DNA of 64,000 bases from Pomacea canaliculata (taxonomy: Eukaryota > Mollusca > Gastropoda > Architaenioglossa > Ampullariidae): positions 12,217,731 to 12,281,730 of the forward strand of contig NC_037602.1 of assembly GCF_003073045.1 (NCBI RefSeq). Direction: 5' to 3'. Shown here in pieces: positions 9,701-19,399 of the stretch. The notes under the pieces are model-generated. The model ran no database searches. It saw only the letters and a list, made by a program, of their open reading frames with translations, and was not told where the DNA came from. Positions within the stretch are counted from its first letter, which is position 1, and the number at the start of each line of letters is the position of its first letter. A program made the translations under genes and the position numbers.

Positions 9701-12105
9701 AAGCAGGCCACTGAGCGTTTTGAGCAGAAGGGTTCCGCCATCCGCACATCCGGGCATGTCAACGCCTCCATTGGGGAAGAAATCGGCGTCACCGCACATT
9801 TCCGCAGTTCCGAGACCTGCAACATTCACAAAATTACTGCTGCATTATGGGAGACGAGGGAGCCTACATGTAAGCCAGTAACGACGACGCAGAACATGAT
9901 GGCATAGAAACGGACATAAACACGAAACATGCAAACCACAGAGGTAGTCCGAGTCTACCGTTGGACTAGAGAAACCATAAGGCTGTAACTATCACGTGAC
10001 TTCATCCATAGACACATTGCCTACCCCCCAGCACGAGAGATTTGGCGTTGGTGTGGATGGCGTCGACAAACTGCGCGTCGTCCTTGTCCAGTTTCACAAG
10101 CCTGTCGTACGTTTCGAAATTGGGGCCAGCAGGGTCCAGACCTGTGAGTCATAAAACTAGAACACCTCTAACATTCATCAATGTATTATTCACATGTGTA
10201 GTTCATAATACATGTATATAATCTTATATATAGTGTGATCAAGTGTAATATCTACATGTGTAACTCATAATATATACATAATGTTAGAGTATGTCGATGT
10301 GTGCGAGGTGGGTGTGTAAGCTCCCTTCCACTGGGTGTTGGGGTACCCAAGAGCTGGTTGGTCAGTTGGACTATGCTTCTCTACCGGGGCTTGCATGGAA
10401 CCGTCAACCTTCTGCCTGGAAATGGCACTAACCTTCAAGCTATCGGACCACCCAGTGACATCACAAGATCACAAGCAAATCAGTCTCTGACTACTCACCT
10501 GTAATCCTTCCCAGCCTCCCGTCCAGGCCATGGCCAGTGTAGCCCGCTATCTGCGCGCCCAGCGAGTGACCAATCACGTGGACGGCGGACATGGGGACAC
10601 CCAGCTTCTCAAGCAACAAGATGAGAGTCGCGATGTAGTTGCCGACAACCCGAGTGTTGGCCGTGGCCTGGTAGTAGTTAGGTCCCTGGGCGCCTTTTTT
10701 CCAGTCTACAGCGATGATGTTGACATTCTGTTAAGGGAAACAACAAACAGCACGTCCTTGTGCCAGCAACATAATAAGATCTATTGAAATATGATAAGAG
10801 ATATTCAACATAACTAAATTTTAACTTTGAAATACTGATGGGTCATTTTTATTATGCCGTCAAATCATCAATCAAGCCGCATTCTCTCGTTGGTATTTGA
10901 GTTTCACTACCAGCACCATAGAAGTCTATATTTATGAAGTCAAAGACTGGATGGTATCAAACTCAATGATGATAAAGCATTCACACTTCCTGGAAAAGGA
11001 GAAAGAGTGAAAAGTACAGAAGGGGACACGTTTCATGCGATGGTTTGTTGTGAGTCTCACCCCAGGCCAGCAACTAAGGGTCTGTCACGGCCACCATTTC
11101 AGGTCAGGCGATGGAAAGAGTTTTGTCTTCAGAAATAACTCAGTGAGAATCCGCTGTGACACCCGCCGGCGAGATAACTAGTCTGGAATGTACTGTCATA
11201 CTTAGTGATGATAGGGGAGAAGACTGTCCTACATAGAATTTGAAGAGAGTGTCCTCTTTTTCATAAACAAAAGTTTAGTAAAATGTTTTATACCTGCGTC
11301 AGCATCTCTTTCACCATGTCCTGAACCCATTTATTGTTGGCAGAACCAGAGTATCCGTGTACAATGAATTTCGTGGGTCGTTGGGTGTTGAAGTTGGAGT
11401 TTTTCACGGAGGTAACATTCATAGGGTCCAGCAGCTGTGGTGACGTCGGATTCTCCGGTGTGTACAACAGAAAACGGATTCTTTGCTGTGACGCCGATTG
11501 TGGAAGACATGAGAAGCTGTTAATAAAAGGCCACCAGACATCATAGTACTGAAACTGGGGCAACATTTCCCGGTATGTGACACTGAGAACAGCACCACAG
11601 CATCCTTGGACAGAAAATAATGAATGATTACAATGAATCATGATTGGTACCGACCACAACACAATGGTTACAGTGAACTGGTTTTGTGACTTTTTGTAAG
11701 GAAATGAGTCCAGTTAGGGAGCTTGAATGACGAAGGCACAACTTTTTACAGTAACAATCTAATCTCAGCAATATCGCATGGCAACAGCAAACACGCTCAG
11801 TGCTTTGTATCCACCTTTACACGACAAAGTGAGCAACAATTCTGACAAACACACCGACTTAGTTTGTGAGAAGAGACACGTAGATGTTACAGAAGTAAGG
11901 ATGGAAAGTAATTGTTACATAGAATGTCGAAAGTGTTGCAGAAGAAAGGTGGAAGGTGTAGCAGAGTGAGAGTGAAAAGTAAATGTGAAAAATTCAGGGG
12001 GAAAAAGTGTCACAAAATGAACATACCCGTATGTTAATAATCGATGTTACTCAACATACCTGTGCACCAGATGAGGATCAGGAGGAGAGAAATGTGGGAA
12101 AGCAT
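3576..12105 (-). CDS. Lipase copy 1: intact secreted pancreatic-lipase-family gene (352 aa)
   Basis: Six exons join in frame: 12105-12060, 11604-11294, 10727-10499, 10141-10025, 9816-9685 and 3799-3576, all GT..AG. The product has a signal peptide (about residues 1-16), an alpha/beta-hydrolase lipase domain, and the triad Ser174 (in GHSLG), Asp198 (in LDPAGPNF) and His288 (in ACNHMRA). The 24-residue Ser-Asp spacing matches pancreatic lipases. A lid lies between Cys258 and Cys286. The cysteine-rich C-terminal segment ends GSSYPY and no PLAT domain follows, as in many invertebrate members. The family hydrolyses tri- or phospholipids outside the cell; the substrate here is unknown. Intron 5 is swollen by a solo LTR and a gypsy element. 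This is the only copy in the window without visible lesions. Confidence 0.88.
4528..5121. mobile_element. Solo LTR (594 bp) in intron 5 of lipase copy 1
   Basis: Begins TGTAACG and ends CGTTACA, flanked by the 5-bp direct repeat ATCAT (4523-4527 and 5122-5126). The homologous introns at about 20630 and 30615 read GTGATCATGCGC with one ATCAT, so they preserve the empty site. A 40-bp segment inside (4731-4770) is directly repeated at 4771-4810. No coding region or second LTR is present, so this is a recombined solo LTR of a family unlike the gypsy element next to it. The ORFs crossing it are not genes. Confidence 0.88.
5165..5328 (+). repeat. 5' LTR of gypsy element
   Basis: 164 bp, TG..CA ends, identical to the 3' LTR. 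The primer-binding site follows directly. Confidence 0.95.
5329..5346 (+). promoter_or_regulatory. tRNA primer-binding site of gypsy element
   Basis: TGGTGTCAGAACTGGGAT starts at the first base after the 5' LTR. TGG pairs with the CCA end of a tRNA. I cannot name the tRNA with certainty. Confidence 0.75.
5383..6190 (+). pseudogene. gypsy gag (capsid and nucleocapsid), broken
   Basis: Starts at ATG 5383. The capsid region reads in frame to 5748 except for a TGA at 5434. After about 5740 the reading moves between frames (shifts near 5740, 5790 and after 5990). A CCHC-type zinc knuckle pattern ([16 protein letters not shown], further C) lies at about 6060-6130, which supports a nucleocapsid. 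The product would package element RNA. Type and order are clear; the product is not translatable as it stands. Confidence 0.8.
6290..7396 (+). pseudogene. gypsy protease and reverse transcriptase, frameshifted
   Basis: The aspartic protease signature [10 protein letters not shown] lies at 6297-6326, in a different frame from the RT that follows. The RT fingers and palm are readable from about 6560 ([20 protein letters not shown], then [14 protein letters not shown]). The reading frame changes near 6950-7080, right around the catalytic DD motif, which is read as [10 protein letters not shown]. The thumb continues to 7396. Domain identity is firm; an active enzyme is not expected from this sequence. 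Confidence 0.85.
7436..9385 (+). CDS. gypsy RNase H and integrase, open reading frame of about 650 codons
   Basis: The longest open frame in the window; the listed first codon is arbitrary since it continues a polyprotein. RNase H shows [15 protein letters not shown] and TDHKPIV. The integrase has the HHCC zinc motif (HEGHLG..C..C at about 8210-8330) and the DDE core: D in CAADLLEF, D in VTDNGRQF, E in NGEAERAV. The C-terminal tail is Ser/Pro-rich. It inserts element DNA into chromosomes. This part is intact, unlike gag and RT upstream. Confidence 0.92.
   Translation: MQVKAMAVVKKLLTSAPTLAFYDPAKLTIVSSDASSYGIGGVLLQQHPEGLKAVAYCSRTLTASECRYAQIEKETLAAVWACEKFSRYLIGLDNVRLETDHKPIVPLINNRDLQDTPIRCQRMLMRLMRFSITAEYVPGKKLVIADALSRSPQLTTAESEVITLSEDVEAYLSSVDISWSCAASDKRLKEIAEETRKDRLIQEAIRYTKEGWQKYITDVEDNLRDYYAVRMELSVHNGLLTRGTRIVVPAPLHDDILKRIHEGHLGITKCRDRAKAAVWWPGINGRIKRIVEECRHCQEKKPTQSKEPLIPTELPQRVFQKCAADLLEFKGQSYLVFVDYYSRFIDLAHIKISTSAEVIKLLKSMFARQGIPEILVTDNGRQFTSREFQEFAVKWGFQHVTTSPHYPQANGEAERAVQIAKKILQQDEPELALLIYRDTTISATGYSPAELACGRKLRTTLPTLPENLESKTFDKTAVTASDAKAKQSYKNCFDKRHGARPLDELLPGDTVLQKLDGEKHWRSPAVILQQCAPRSYIVQTPRGRFRRNRRHLRRSRNFEPEQSSSRPSPVQNDFSLYTSQVPVTGEPETALHVSDPIQCPESSSSKGGPATEARHSATPDPGDSHPSSSSTPRMTRSGRIITLPARYKD
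9443..9455 (+). promoter_or_regulatory. Polypurine tract of gypsy element
   Basis: AAGGGAGGGGAGA ends at the base before the 3' LTR, the place where plus-strand DNA synthesis starts in LTR elements. Confidence 0.85.
9456..9619 (+). repeat. 3' LTR of gypsy element
   Basis: 164 bp, identical to the 5' LTR, followed by the target duplication GTTTT at 9620-9624. Confidence 0.95.
9685..9816 (-). CDS. Lipase copy 1 exon 5
   Basis: 132 nt, phase 1 in and out, acceptor TTGCAG, donor GTAAGA. Encodes [20 protein letters not shown], then MPGC and most of the lid. The pattern D.DF.PNGG..MPGC is diagnostic of the pancreatic lipase family. Confidence 0.87.
10025..10141 (-). CDS. Lipase copy 1 exon 4
   Basis: 117 nt, phase 1 in and out. 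Encodes [15 protein letters not shown] with the catalytic Asp198, and FVDAIHTNA. Acceptor is ACTCACAG, donor is GTAGGC. Confidence 0.88.
10499..10727 (-). CDS. Lipase copy 1 exon 3
   Basis: 229 nt, phase 0 in and phase 1 out. Starts [20 protein letters not shown] and contains the nucleophile elbow [12 protein letters not shown] with Ser174. Donor is GTGAGT. The plus-strand ORF across it is an antisense shadow. Confidence 0.9.
11294..11604 (-). CDS. Lipase copy 1 exon 2
   Basis: 311 nt, phase 1 in and phase 0 out. Starts [20 protein letters not shown] and holds [11 protein letters not shown] and [12 protein letters not shown], the N-terminal lipase-domain strands and oxyanion-hole region. Donor is CAG|GTATAA. 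Confidence 0.9.
12060..12105 (-). CDS. Lipase copy 1 exon 1 (signal peptide)
   Basis: 46 nt from the ATG at 12105-12103 to donor CACAG|GTATGT. Encodes [15 protein letters not shown] plus G; joined to exon 2 it reads ..WCTGCCGA.., a plausible cleavage region. Intron 1 begins with one clear and one diverged unit of the 33-bp donor repeat. Confidence 0.85.
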
Positions 12106-12158
12106 TGTCTCTCACTCTCTCAAATCACGGGGTAATTTCACCAGACAATGTTCATGGG

Positions 12159-12165
12159 TTTTATA
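12159..12165 (-). promoter_or_regulatory. TATA box of lipase copy 1
   Basis: TATAAAA on the minus strand, 54 nt before the ATG, implying a very short 5' leader. The flanking ..CTCTATAAAACCCATGAACA.. is kept in copies 0 and 4. Confidence 0.75.
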
Positions 12166-12169
12166 GAGC

Positions 12170-13330
12170 ATATGTCATGTACATCACAACATGTGGCAGT
12201 CACAGTCATACCTGTTAATCTCGGTATCTTATTTACAATCAGATAAAGCGCTGACTTTTTCATTTTATTCACGCAAAACCTGTTTGCATGTATTGTGAAG
12301 GAAACCTACTGTTAAAAAAGTACAGAACAAAGTAGAGTTGATTGTATTTCTAATATACATCTTCATTTCGAATGCATATTAATAAGTTTGGAAAACACCA
12401 CCGACATTAATCAAGGTAGATCACTTATCAGGTTGTTTGTGTTTCGGTTCATTGCTCATTGCTCACCTGTGTTCTCCTGTTACTCTGCAAAATCCAATTA
12501 AATATAACGATAGAAGAAAATATCAAAGTAATAATAAGTCCCAAATCAATATTAAGGGCCAACTAAAGCAGATTTAACTCTTCAATTGCAAGAAGCACAC
12601 CTGCTACCTGGAGTAACAGAGCTGAAAGATAAATACAAACAAACTGAGGAGGACGAGAAGTGGGGAATAGGAGTGGAGAAGAAAGGGTAGCTGACAATGA
12701 GCTGTAGTCTTTGTGTTCATTGGCTTGAAAACAAACGTCCTCATGTGATGGATGATGTCTGTCCAGTGACGAGTGAACAGATTGTGAAAGTGAGACAGAG
12801 GCAGACCGTCATTACCTAATGATGCTTCTCTCTACCTTCTGCCTGACTCCATACACACAGGTAAATGAGGAATTAACTGACACAAACATGTTCCAAGAAA
12901 CTAACTCATGCACTTCTAGACAGTATTTGTAGTTCCCACGTTTGCTCAAATGTCCAGAGTCACGAGGTCTTACATCTGTCCTTTTATGACATTAGAATCA
13001 TTACAAATGACCAGATGACCTAATGACCAGACTACTGGGAATTAACATATTTTACTGTAAAATTGGTCAGTGGACGCACAGTCATCCAACTGGCTTTTAA
13101 GTCCTTGACCCTGCTGACATGAAATTTAAACGGAAGTGCAGCAATGATGAGGTCGGTTTGTTTGAGAAGACTTGCGCCTTCATAATGGTTTCCTAGCTCC
13201 CTGTACCTCCGTATTGCCTTAGCACACACTTGATTACTTCTTGCGTATTTGTGTGTAAACCACTCAAGACTTTACATACACCCGTGTATATATATGAATC
13301 ATTTTGAGATTTGAGATATAGATAAACTGG
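12170..13330. repeat. Duplicated upstream block of the lipase unit, no gene seen
   Basis: This stretch recurs, with small changes, upstream of the other copies (about 25700-26460, 33180-33840 and 43100-43830, part also at 16160-16690). It carries no convincing ORF; the small minus-strand ORF at 13032-13229 is not kept between copies. Upstream regulatory DNA of the lipase unit is the likely role. Confidence 0.6.
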
Positions 13331-14650
13331 AATACTTGGTTTGTGTCTTTATGCATATCGCTGGGGAGAATTCGTGCTATCAGGGGACAGGCCGCTCGGA
13401 GAAAGAAAAAAATAGGGGGGGGGTGGCTAGTGCAAAACTTTGACTAAAAGAATACAAATAAGAATAATAAAAGTGAAAAAAAATTTAACATCGTGAAATG
13501 AAATCGATGTTAAGGAGTAACACTTGGTTTATGCCTGGTGTCTATTTTTTTGTTTTCAAAGTGTCGGCCATAAGCGGCCAGTAGTAGGTCGACTCATGCC
13601 GGGCTGACGCAAGCGCCGCGCACCGTAGTGTGAGCTCGACTCAGTTCAGAGGCGCTGGAAAAGTCGCCTGAGTCTCTCTGTACCTGCCTGTGGCTGTGTC
13701 TACATATACATATACATTATAATCCTACACGAAAGCGGATACTACGAGGGTCTGGTGCTAAGAAAAGGGTCTAGTGCTGCCTTAGAGGCAAGTCTAGTGC
13801 CTTTCACTTACTGGGACTGCAGCGCGGTCGAGTTTTTTTTAATCAACGGAGGAGGAGGGTCTGGTGCCTAGGAAAAGGTCTAGTGTTTAGGGTAGGGATT
13901 GGTGCAAATGGGAATTTCTGGTACTTTTGACCAAGTCGCGGAAGGGTATGGTGTGGTGGTTATGGGTGGGACTGGTGCTTAGTAAAGACTCTTGTGACTA
14001 CGGGAGGGTCTGGTGCTTGCGGAGAGTATGGTGCTAAGTGAAGTCTGGTGCCTACAGGAGGGTCTGGTGCCTAGTGGTGGGTCTGGTGCTTAGACCAAGG
14101 TCTGTGGCACTTTTCTTATTTCATTTCATTTTAGGCCAGGGCATTTCGGTTTGACCAAAACGCGGAATGGGAGGGTCCGGTGCTTACGAGAGAGTCTGGT
14201 GCCTAAAGGAGGATCTGGCAATTAGGGAAGAGTCTGGTGCTTAGGGCAGTGTCTGGTGCAAAGGGTCTGGTGGCTAGTGGAGGGTCTGGTGTCTAGGAAT
14301 GGGTCTGTTGACTACGAGATGGTCTTGTGCCTCTAGAAGTTTTGTTCTGTTACATAGCAAGGAAGTACAGCGACCAGAGGACTCCCCAGAGCAGCCGCAC
14401 GTGCTACGTGTGAAAGTTATTAGCAAAATGTGTTTTAGTCTAAATTGGTCAATCTGTACAAAAACCTCTAAATTTTCCAGTGTTGTTTATTTACACTAAT
14501 TTACGTAAAAATAACTTAATCCACCGTAAATCTATCAGGCCTTAAAAAAGCCGTCTAAATAATTAAGGTTTATCAGATTTGAGCCGTTCTTTACTAAGTT
14601 GAACTTACAGATAACAACATACCTCTACATGAGAGCGAGACAGTGAAGTT
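13330..14650. repeat. Repeat-rich block with GGTCTGGTGC-type degenerate repeats
   Basis: The ends match 1-240 and 880-1160. The middle (about 13750-14330) is a degenerate GT-rich tandem repeat with cores of the form GGGTCTGGTGCYTAG, at least a dozen copies at irregular spacing. A piece around 13590-13690 recurs inverted at about 26465-26560. No gene. Confidence 0.65.
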
Positions 14651-14876
14651 GGCTTAGTTATCTGATCGCCTGTGTTCCTGCTCACTGGTCCCCTTTGTTT
14701 TCCTGTTATTGTGCAAAATCTAATAAAACGTAACAACGAGATATAAACCCGGACAGCCATCACCACTGTGTTAGTGACAGGCCTTTAAAACCTCAGCTCT
14801 TTGCTTCTCCTTCGTAGGAAATCTTGTCTCACATGTCATCTCCATCAGTACTGCTGGTGACAACAACGTTAGAAAA

Positions 14877-15432
14877 CACATGTGTGAGCCTGACTGTAAA
14901 CATGTGTGAGCCTGTCTGTAAACATGCGTGAGCCTGTCTGTAAACATGCGTGAGCCTGTCTGTAAACATGTGTGAGCCTGTCTGTAAACATGTGTGAGCC
15001 TGACTGTAAACATGTGTGAGCCTGTCTGTAAACATGTGTGAGCCTGTCTGTAAACATGTGTGAGCCTGTCTGTAAACATGTGTGAGCCTGACTGTAAACA
15101 TGTGTGAGCCTGACTGTAAACATGTGTGAGCCTGTCTGTAAACATGTGTGAGCCTGACTGTAAACATGTGTGAGCCTGTCTGTAAACATGTGTGAGCCTG
15201 TATGTAAACATGTGTGAGCCTGTCTGTAAACATGTGTGAGCCTGACTGTAAACATGTGTAAGCCTGTCTGTAAACATGTGTGAGCCTGTCTGTAAACATG
15301 TGTGAGCCTGACTGTAAACATGTGTGAGCCTGACTGTAAACATGTGTAAGCCTGTCTGTAAACATGTGTGAGCCTGTCTGTAAACATGTGTGAGCCTGAC
15401 TGTAAACATTTGTGGAGCCTGACTGTAAACAT
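14877..15432. repeat. 22-bp minisatellite, about 25 units (array 1)
   Basis: Unit GTGTGAGCCTGTCTGTAAACA plus T, with a GTCTG/GACTG variant at one position mixed through the array. Because 22 is not a multiple of 3 and the unit has no minus-strand stop, all three minus frames stay open for about 200 codons; these ORFs are artefacts. A second array with the same unit and flanks is at 25106-25595. Confidence 0.95.
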
Positions 15433-15712
15433 AACATGTGTGTGCACGCTGTAAATGACAGAATGTCACTCGAGTGCGAGAAAGCGATGAAACTTTAGTG
15501 TAGCGCCATGTTGCTGGCTGCTAGAGGCGATAAGATTGCATGGGACAGTCTTTACTCTTAGTCTCTACGGTAGCTAGACATAGCTTTAGTGGGAAAAAAA
15601 CTTTTTGTGGACTTTATTCATTCAACTAAATGTATGACCCTAAATTTCGTTCTGTTGAGCGCATCTGTATATAAGTTGTACCCACTAAATTTTATAAAAT
15701 CTCTATGCTCAG

Positions 15713-15855
15713 ATCCACCGCACTGGTTTACAAGACATAAATATAAACAACTTGAAAGTTGTATCGCAGGCCTTTCGTCTCGTTTTCGGCATGATGATGT
15801 TATGCGTGCTTCAGCAGCTGATATGGAAGCATCGATTGTATGCGGCTTTGATTAA
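15713..15855 (+). CDS. Opposite-strand terminal exon, unknown family (copy b)
   Basis: Counterpart of 2895-3037: follows a CTCAG acceptor, reads PHWFTRHKYKQLESCIAGLS and ends IVCGFD with a TAA. The frame is kept relative to copy a, and the few differences include amino-acid changes. Function unknown. Confidence 0.4.
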
Positions 15856-15970
15856 AAATGTGAACAGGTAACACTGAAACATGGAGCTCATCGAAAAACT
15901 AATCGGAATCTAAAGAATCCGGAAAAATCTGTAAAGCGTCTGTGACAGTGTGTGGCTATTTGGATTAGTG

Positions 15971-16033
15971 CTATATATCTATATCTATATCTATATCTAT
16001 ATCTATATCTATATCTATATCTATATCTATATT
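15971..16033. repeat. (TATCTA)n microsatellite, medium allele
   Basis: About 60 bp of hexanucleotide repeat at the position equivalent to 3176 and 29408. Confidence 0.92.
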
Positions 16034-16687
16034 AGTGACAACAATCAAGATGGCTCTGAGCAATGTCCAACCATATCATTACATCAGCTGACACTGTGAT
16101 GAGTTATGTTAGTGACACGTCATCACATCTGTGACGAGAAGGAGGTATAAACACTATCCAATTAAAATCCAATCCAATTAAAATCAAATCCAATTAAATA
16201 TAACGATAGAAGAAAATATCAAAGTAATAATAATTCTGAAATCAATATTAAGGGCCAACTAAAGCAGATTTAACTCTTCAATTGCAAGAAGCACACCTCT
16301 TACCAGGAGTAACAGAGCTGAAAGATAAATACAAACAAACTGAGGAGGACGAGAAGTGGGGAATAGGAGTGGAGAAGAAAGGGTAGCTGACAATGAGCTG
16401 TAGTCTTTTTGTTCATTGGCTTGAAAACAAACGTCTTCAAGTGATGGATGATGGCTGTCCAGTGACGAGTGAACAGATTGTGAAAGTGAGACAGAGGCAG
16501 ACCGTCATTACCTAATGATGCTTCTCCCTACCTTCTGCCTGACTCTATACACACAGGTTAGTGAGGAATTAACTGACACAAACATGTTCCAAGAAACTAA
16601 GTCATGGACTTCTAGACAGTATTTATAGTTCCCAAGTTTGCAGAAATGTCCAGTGTAACGAGGTCTTACATCAGTCCTTTTATGACT

Positions 16688-17160
16688 GTTAGGAACAGGG
16701 GGTTGTTGCCCCTGTCTGTTGTTAGTCAGGGATAATTGCCCTTACCAGAATGAGAGTGTCTTTGCTGCGTCGTGGTTTCGCGTCAGAATCCGACGTCATT
16801 TTATGACGCAATTTTAGAGGGACAAATGAAAATTATTTGGAAGAGAGCAGACGGCTGAGAGAAAGGACGAGAAGCAGTGTGTGGAGTGTGCGCTTTGGAA
16901 CTTGTGTGTGGTTCCCAAAAGAATATATTCGTGGTCGTCAGCCAGGTGTTGCCGAGACAGCACTTGACATTATAAAAACTGGAACTTGTGATTTGTTCCT
17001 TAAAGAGTTTTTTAGTGGATATCAGCCAAGTGTTGCCGAGGCTGCACTTATAATTTCTGGACCAGTGAATTCCGGGAGGATTTTACCAGAAAGTCTATTC
17101 TCGGACGATTGCTTCGGACAGTGTGGAAGTATGAATAGGTGTGAATAACAGCAGCCAAAC
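16688..17160 (+). other. Insertion with LTR-like start and an in-frame 84-bp duplication
   Basis: Homology to the other lipase units breaks off at TTTTATGAC; new sequence starts TGTTAGGAACAGGGGG, an LTR-like TG start. An ORF of 103 codons (16837-17148) exists because an 84-bp segment starting GGAACTTGTG is repeated (16896 and 16980), giving two 28-residue units sharing QP.VAE.AL.II. No matching end or target duplication was found. More likely a fragment of a mobile element than a gene. Confidence 0.4.
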
Positions 17161-17505
17161 TGTAAGTAGAAATTTGAGAACTTTTCGAAAGAAAAACAGA
17201 CGTTGCTTTGGAATGTTTTTCGTTCTCTAATATGATCAATTTTCTATCAAGCCTTTCATTAAAACCTGTTGATTGCCCAGAGAAGTCATGTAATCTAGAT
17301 GCATATAGTCTTAAAAGTGATATAATGTTCTCAAATGTTCTTTACTCAATTTTGTTGAAGATTCAACAGCATTAAATAATTGCTGATGAACCACTATGGT
17401 ATTCCGCCTAAATTCATAAATAAATAAATTTTACTTTCATAAGTTTTAGATTCAGAAATGTAAGTATCACATCAAACGAAAAACATTCCAAAGCAAAATA
17501 AAGAC

Positions 17506-17580
17506 GATCGTCACCCCAAGTTTCGAACACACCTACTCTCAAACATCAGGCCTCACACCTAACCACTAGACTACAGAGGC
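17506..17580 (-). mobile_element. tRNA-like sequence (tRNA-derived SINE head or tRNA pseudogene)
   Basis: On the minus strand GCCTCTGTAGTCTAGTGGTT carries an A box (TAGTCTAGTGG) and, about 35 nt on, GTGTTCGAAACTTG is a B box. The acceptor stem does not pair well, so a functional tRNA is unlikely. Confidence 0.5.
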
Positions 17581-17886
17581 AAAGCTCACAAAGCTTCGCA
17601 ATCTAACGTACTTGAAACATCGTCTCGCTTGTGTTGGATGGGCCCTCATTGATTTTACTTTGACCTGTCATCAGTTTAAGGCCTTGAGCTATTTTGCCTG
17701 TCACAATTCACTTTATGCCACCCTTCATAGTATTTAAAAGTTTTAGAATTAGACCCCCAGAACAAGTTTCATAGCTTTCAAAGAGTGAAGCGGAGGTTGG
17801 CTTAGAAGGGAAGTGTGCAAGGTCGCTGACGTCACGCTTCCGAAGGCTTCCGAAGCTGCTTCACTGTTCAAGAAAAAAAGATACGC

Positions 17887-18020
17887 GGCCCGCCCGTCAG
17901 TATATATACTATGTATACAGTATTGGGTAAAACTGAGTTAACTATATTAGTCCGGCCCTTTAAAACCATCCCAATTTCTCATGCGGCCCCTTGGGAAAAT
18001 TAATTGCCCACTCCTGCTCG
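17887..18020. mobile_element. hAT-type transposon end (fragment)
   Basis: Contains CGGCCCCTTGGGAAAATTAA then TTGCCCACTCCTG, which on the minus strand is the CAG..GTGGGCAA end with a GGGGCCGCATGAG block typical of old hAT copies. No partner end or target duplication found. Confidence 0.35.
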
Positions 18021-18244
18021 ATACTATGAATTTCAAATTTAAATTGCCGCATTTGTTTTATTACAATTCTTCTTCTTCTTCTTCGTCGTTCACTCAATTA
18101 TTACAATTCAAAACTAAATGTCCTTTCGTGACAGTAGTATAGTAATAAGTTGACATAAAACTACGTACCTCGTTCTTTGTAATTAAAATGTTAATGCGAG
18201 GAATGCATCACTTTAAACATCACTTTACTGACATGTGACGACTA

Positions 18245-18322
18245 TCAGCCGCGGACCACCTGACTTATGCCCGGGGACCACTAGTGGTCCGCGGACCACA
18301 CTTTGAGAACCACTGCTCTAGA
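18245..18322. mobile_element. hAT-type MITE end with palindrome
   Basis: GTGGTCCGCGGACCAC is a perfect 16-bp palindrome, followed by ACTTTGAGAACCACTG, whose complement CAGTGGTTCTCAAAGT is a typical hAT terminus. Only this end was found. Confidence 0.45.
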
Positions 18323-19399
18323 CAACGATCAATTCTTCATACTTTGTAACCGTAACATTTTCTGGTTTGTATGAATTTCTGGTAAATTATAATAACCTTC
18401 TTAACATACTAAATTACCTCGAGTTGTCTTTCATTAGGGTGATGCATGCTGGGGGCTCGTAAATCTAAGTATACAGCGTAAATTAGCAATTTAGTATCAG
18501 CGCATGCAGTGAAATGTCGACGTGATTTGGGTGGGGGTATCGACGGTGGAAACAGCCGGGGTGACAGAGATCATACCCCCTACCAGATCTACGGACTCCT
18601 TGCCCCAGATTTGAGACATCCAACCATATCATTACATCAGCTGACACTGGGATCGAGTTATGTTAGTGACACGTCATCACATCTGTGACGAGAAGGAGGT
18701 ATAAACAGTAACAAAACGATATGAGAACAAAGAGAATGTAACTTTTGAAGATGTTAGTGCTTTATTAATGATGGTAAGTACAAGACATTATTCACAACTT
18801 CTATGGTTCAGACCATCAGACTTCTTTAAAGCACAACACTTGGAGATCAAAGGTTTAGTCACCATCAGGGAAAGGACCAGACTGTCTGCTCCAGAGGTAC
18901 GGGTACCTTTCCATATACTTTACTGTGGTCGAGGTGTCAGTACGGGTAGGAGGAGCCAGTGTTCAGCACATAGAGACCAGAACTATTAGTGGAAGCATGG
19001 TACCCCATGTTAGAACACCCTTTGGCACAGGACGTGCAATGACCTAACTTGTACTCGCTCAAGCTGGCACACGGGTAGGCCACAAACGGGTTGTTTCTGA
19101 TGCTGGCCGTGTAGTAGCTGGTGGCCCTCATGTGGCTGCAGTCAAGCATGTCGCTAGCATCTGTTGAAACAAGCAAGTATAGGAAATAAATAAACAAGGA
19201 AGTAGCTCAGTGTACTCCTGTACATACAATCTATAAATTTTACTAATCACGTGGACTGACATCTAGAAACGTATTTGAATGTAATGAATGAACCCCATGC
19301 CTTAACTGAGCGATTTTTCATGTCTGATTCAGGAAGATCAGAGATCTGTTTCGTTCGAAATTACAAGAAAGTTAATTGTTAAAATCATTGATATTGTTT

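Larger units (their letters stand above)
17160..18620. other. Single-copy insert in the array holding transposon pieces
   Basis: This stretch is absent from the other lipase units. It holds a tRNA-like sequence and two hAT-type ends (separate entries) and a (CTT)n run near 18068. Homology to the duplicated unit resumes near 18615. No gene is seen. Confidence 0.5.

Noticed and set aside
10530-10787. Plus-strand [14 protein letters not shown].., also at 31519 and 38622
   Set aside because: Exact antisense of lipase exon 3, whose minus reading has the GHSLG motif and fitting splice sites.
13032-13229. Minus-strand ORF in the upstream block
   Set aside because: Not kept in the homologous blocks and without recognisable features.
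14771-15469. Three overlapping minus-strand ORFs of about 190-230 aa
   Set aside because: They are the three frames of one 22-bp minisatellite with no stop in the unit; no start context or domain.
18768-18989. Plus-strand ORF MMVSTRHYSQ.., also at 29694 and 34925
   Set aside because: Antisense to the lipase 3' UTR and exon 6; present in several copies only because the unit is duplicated.
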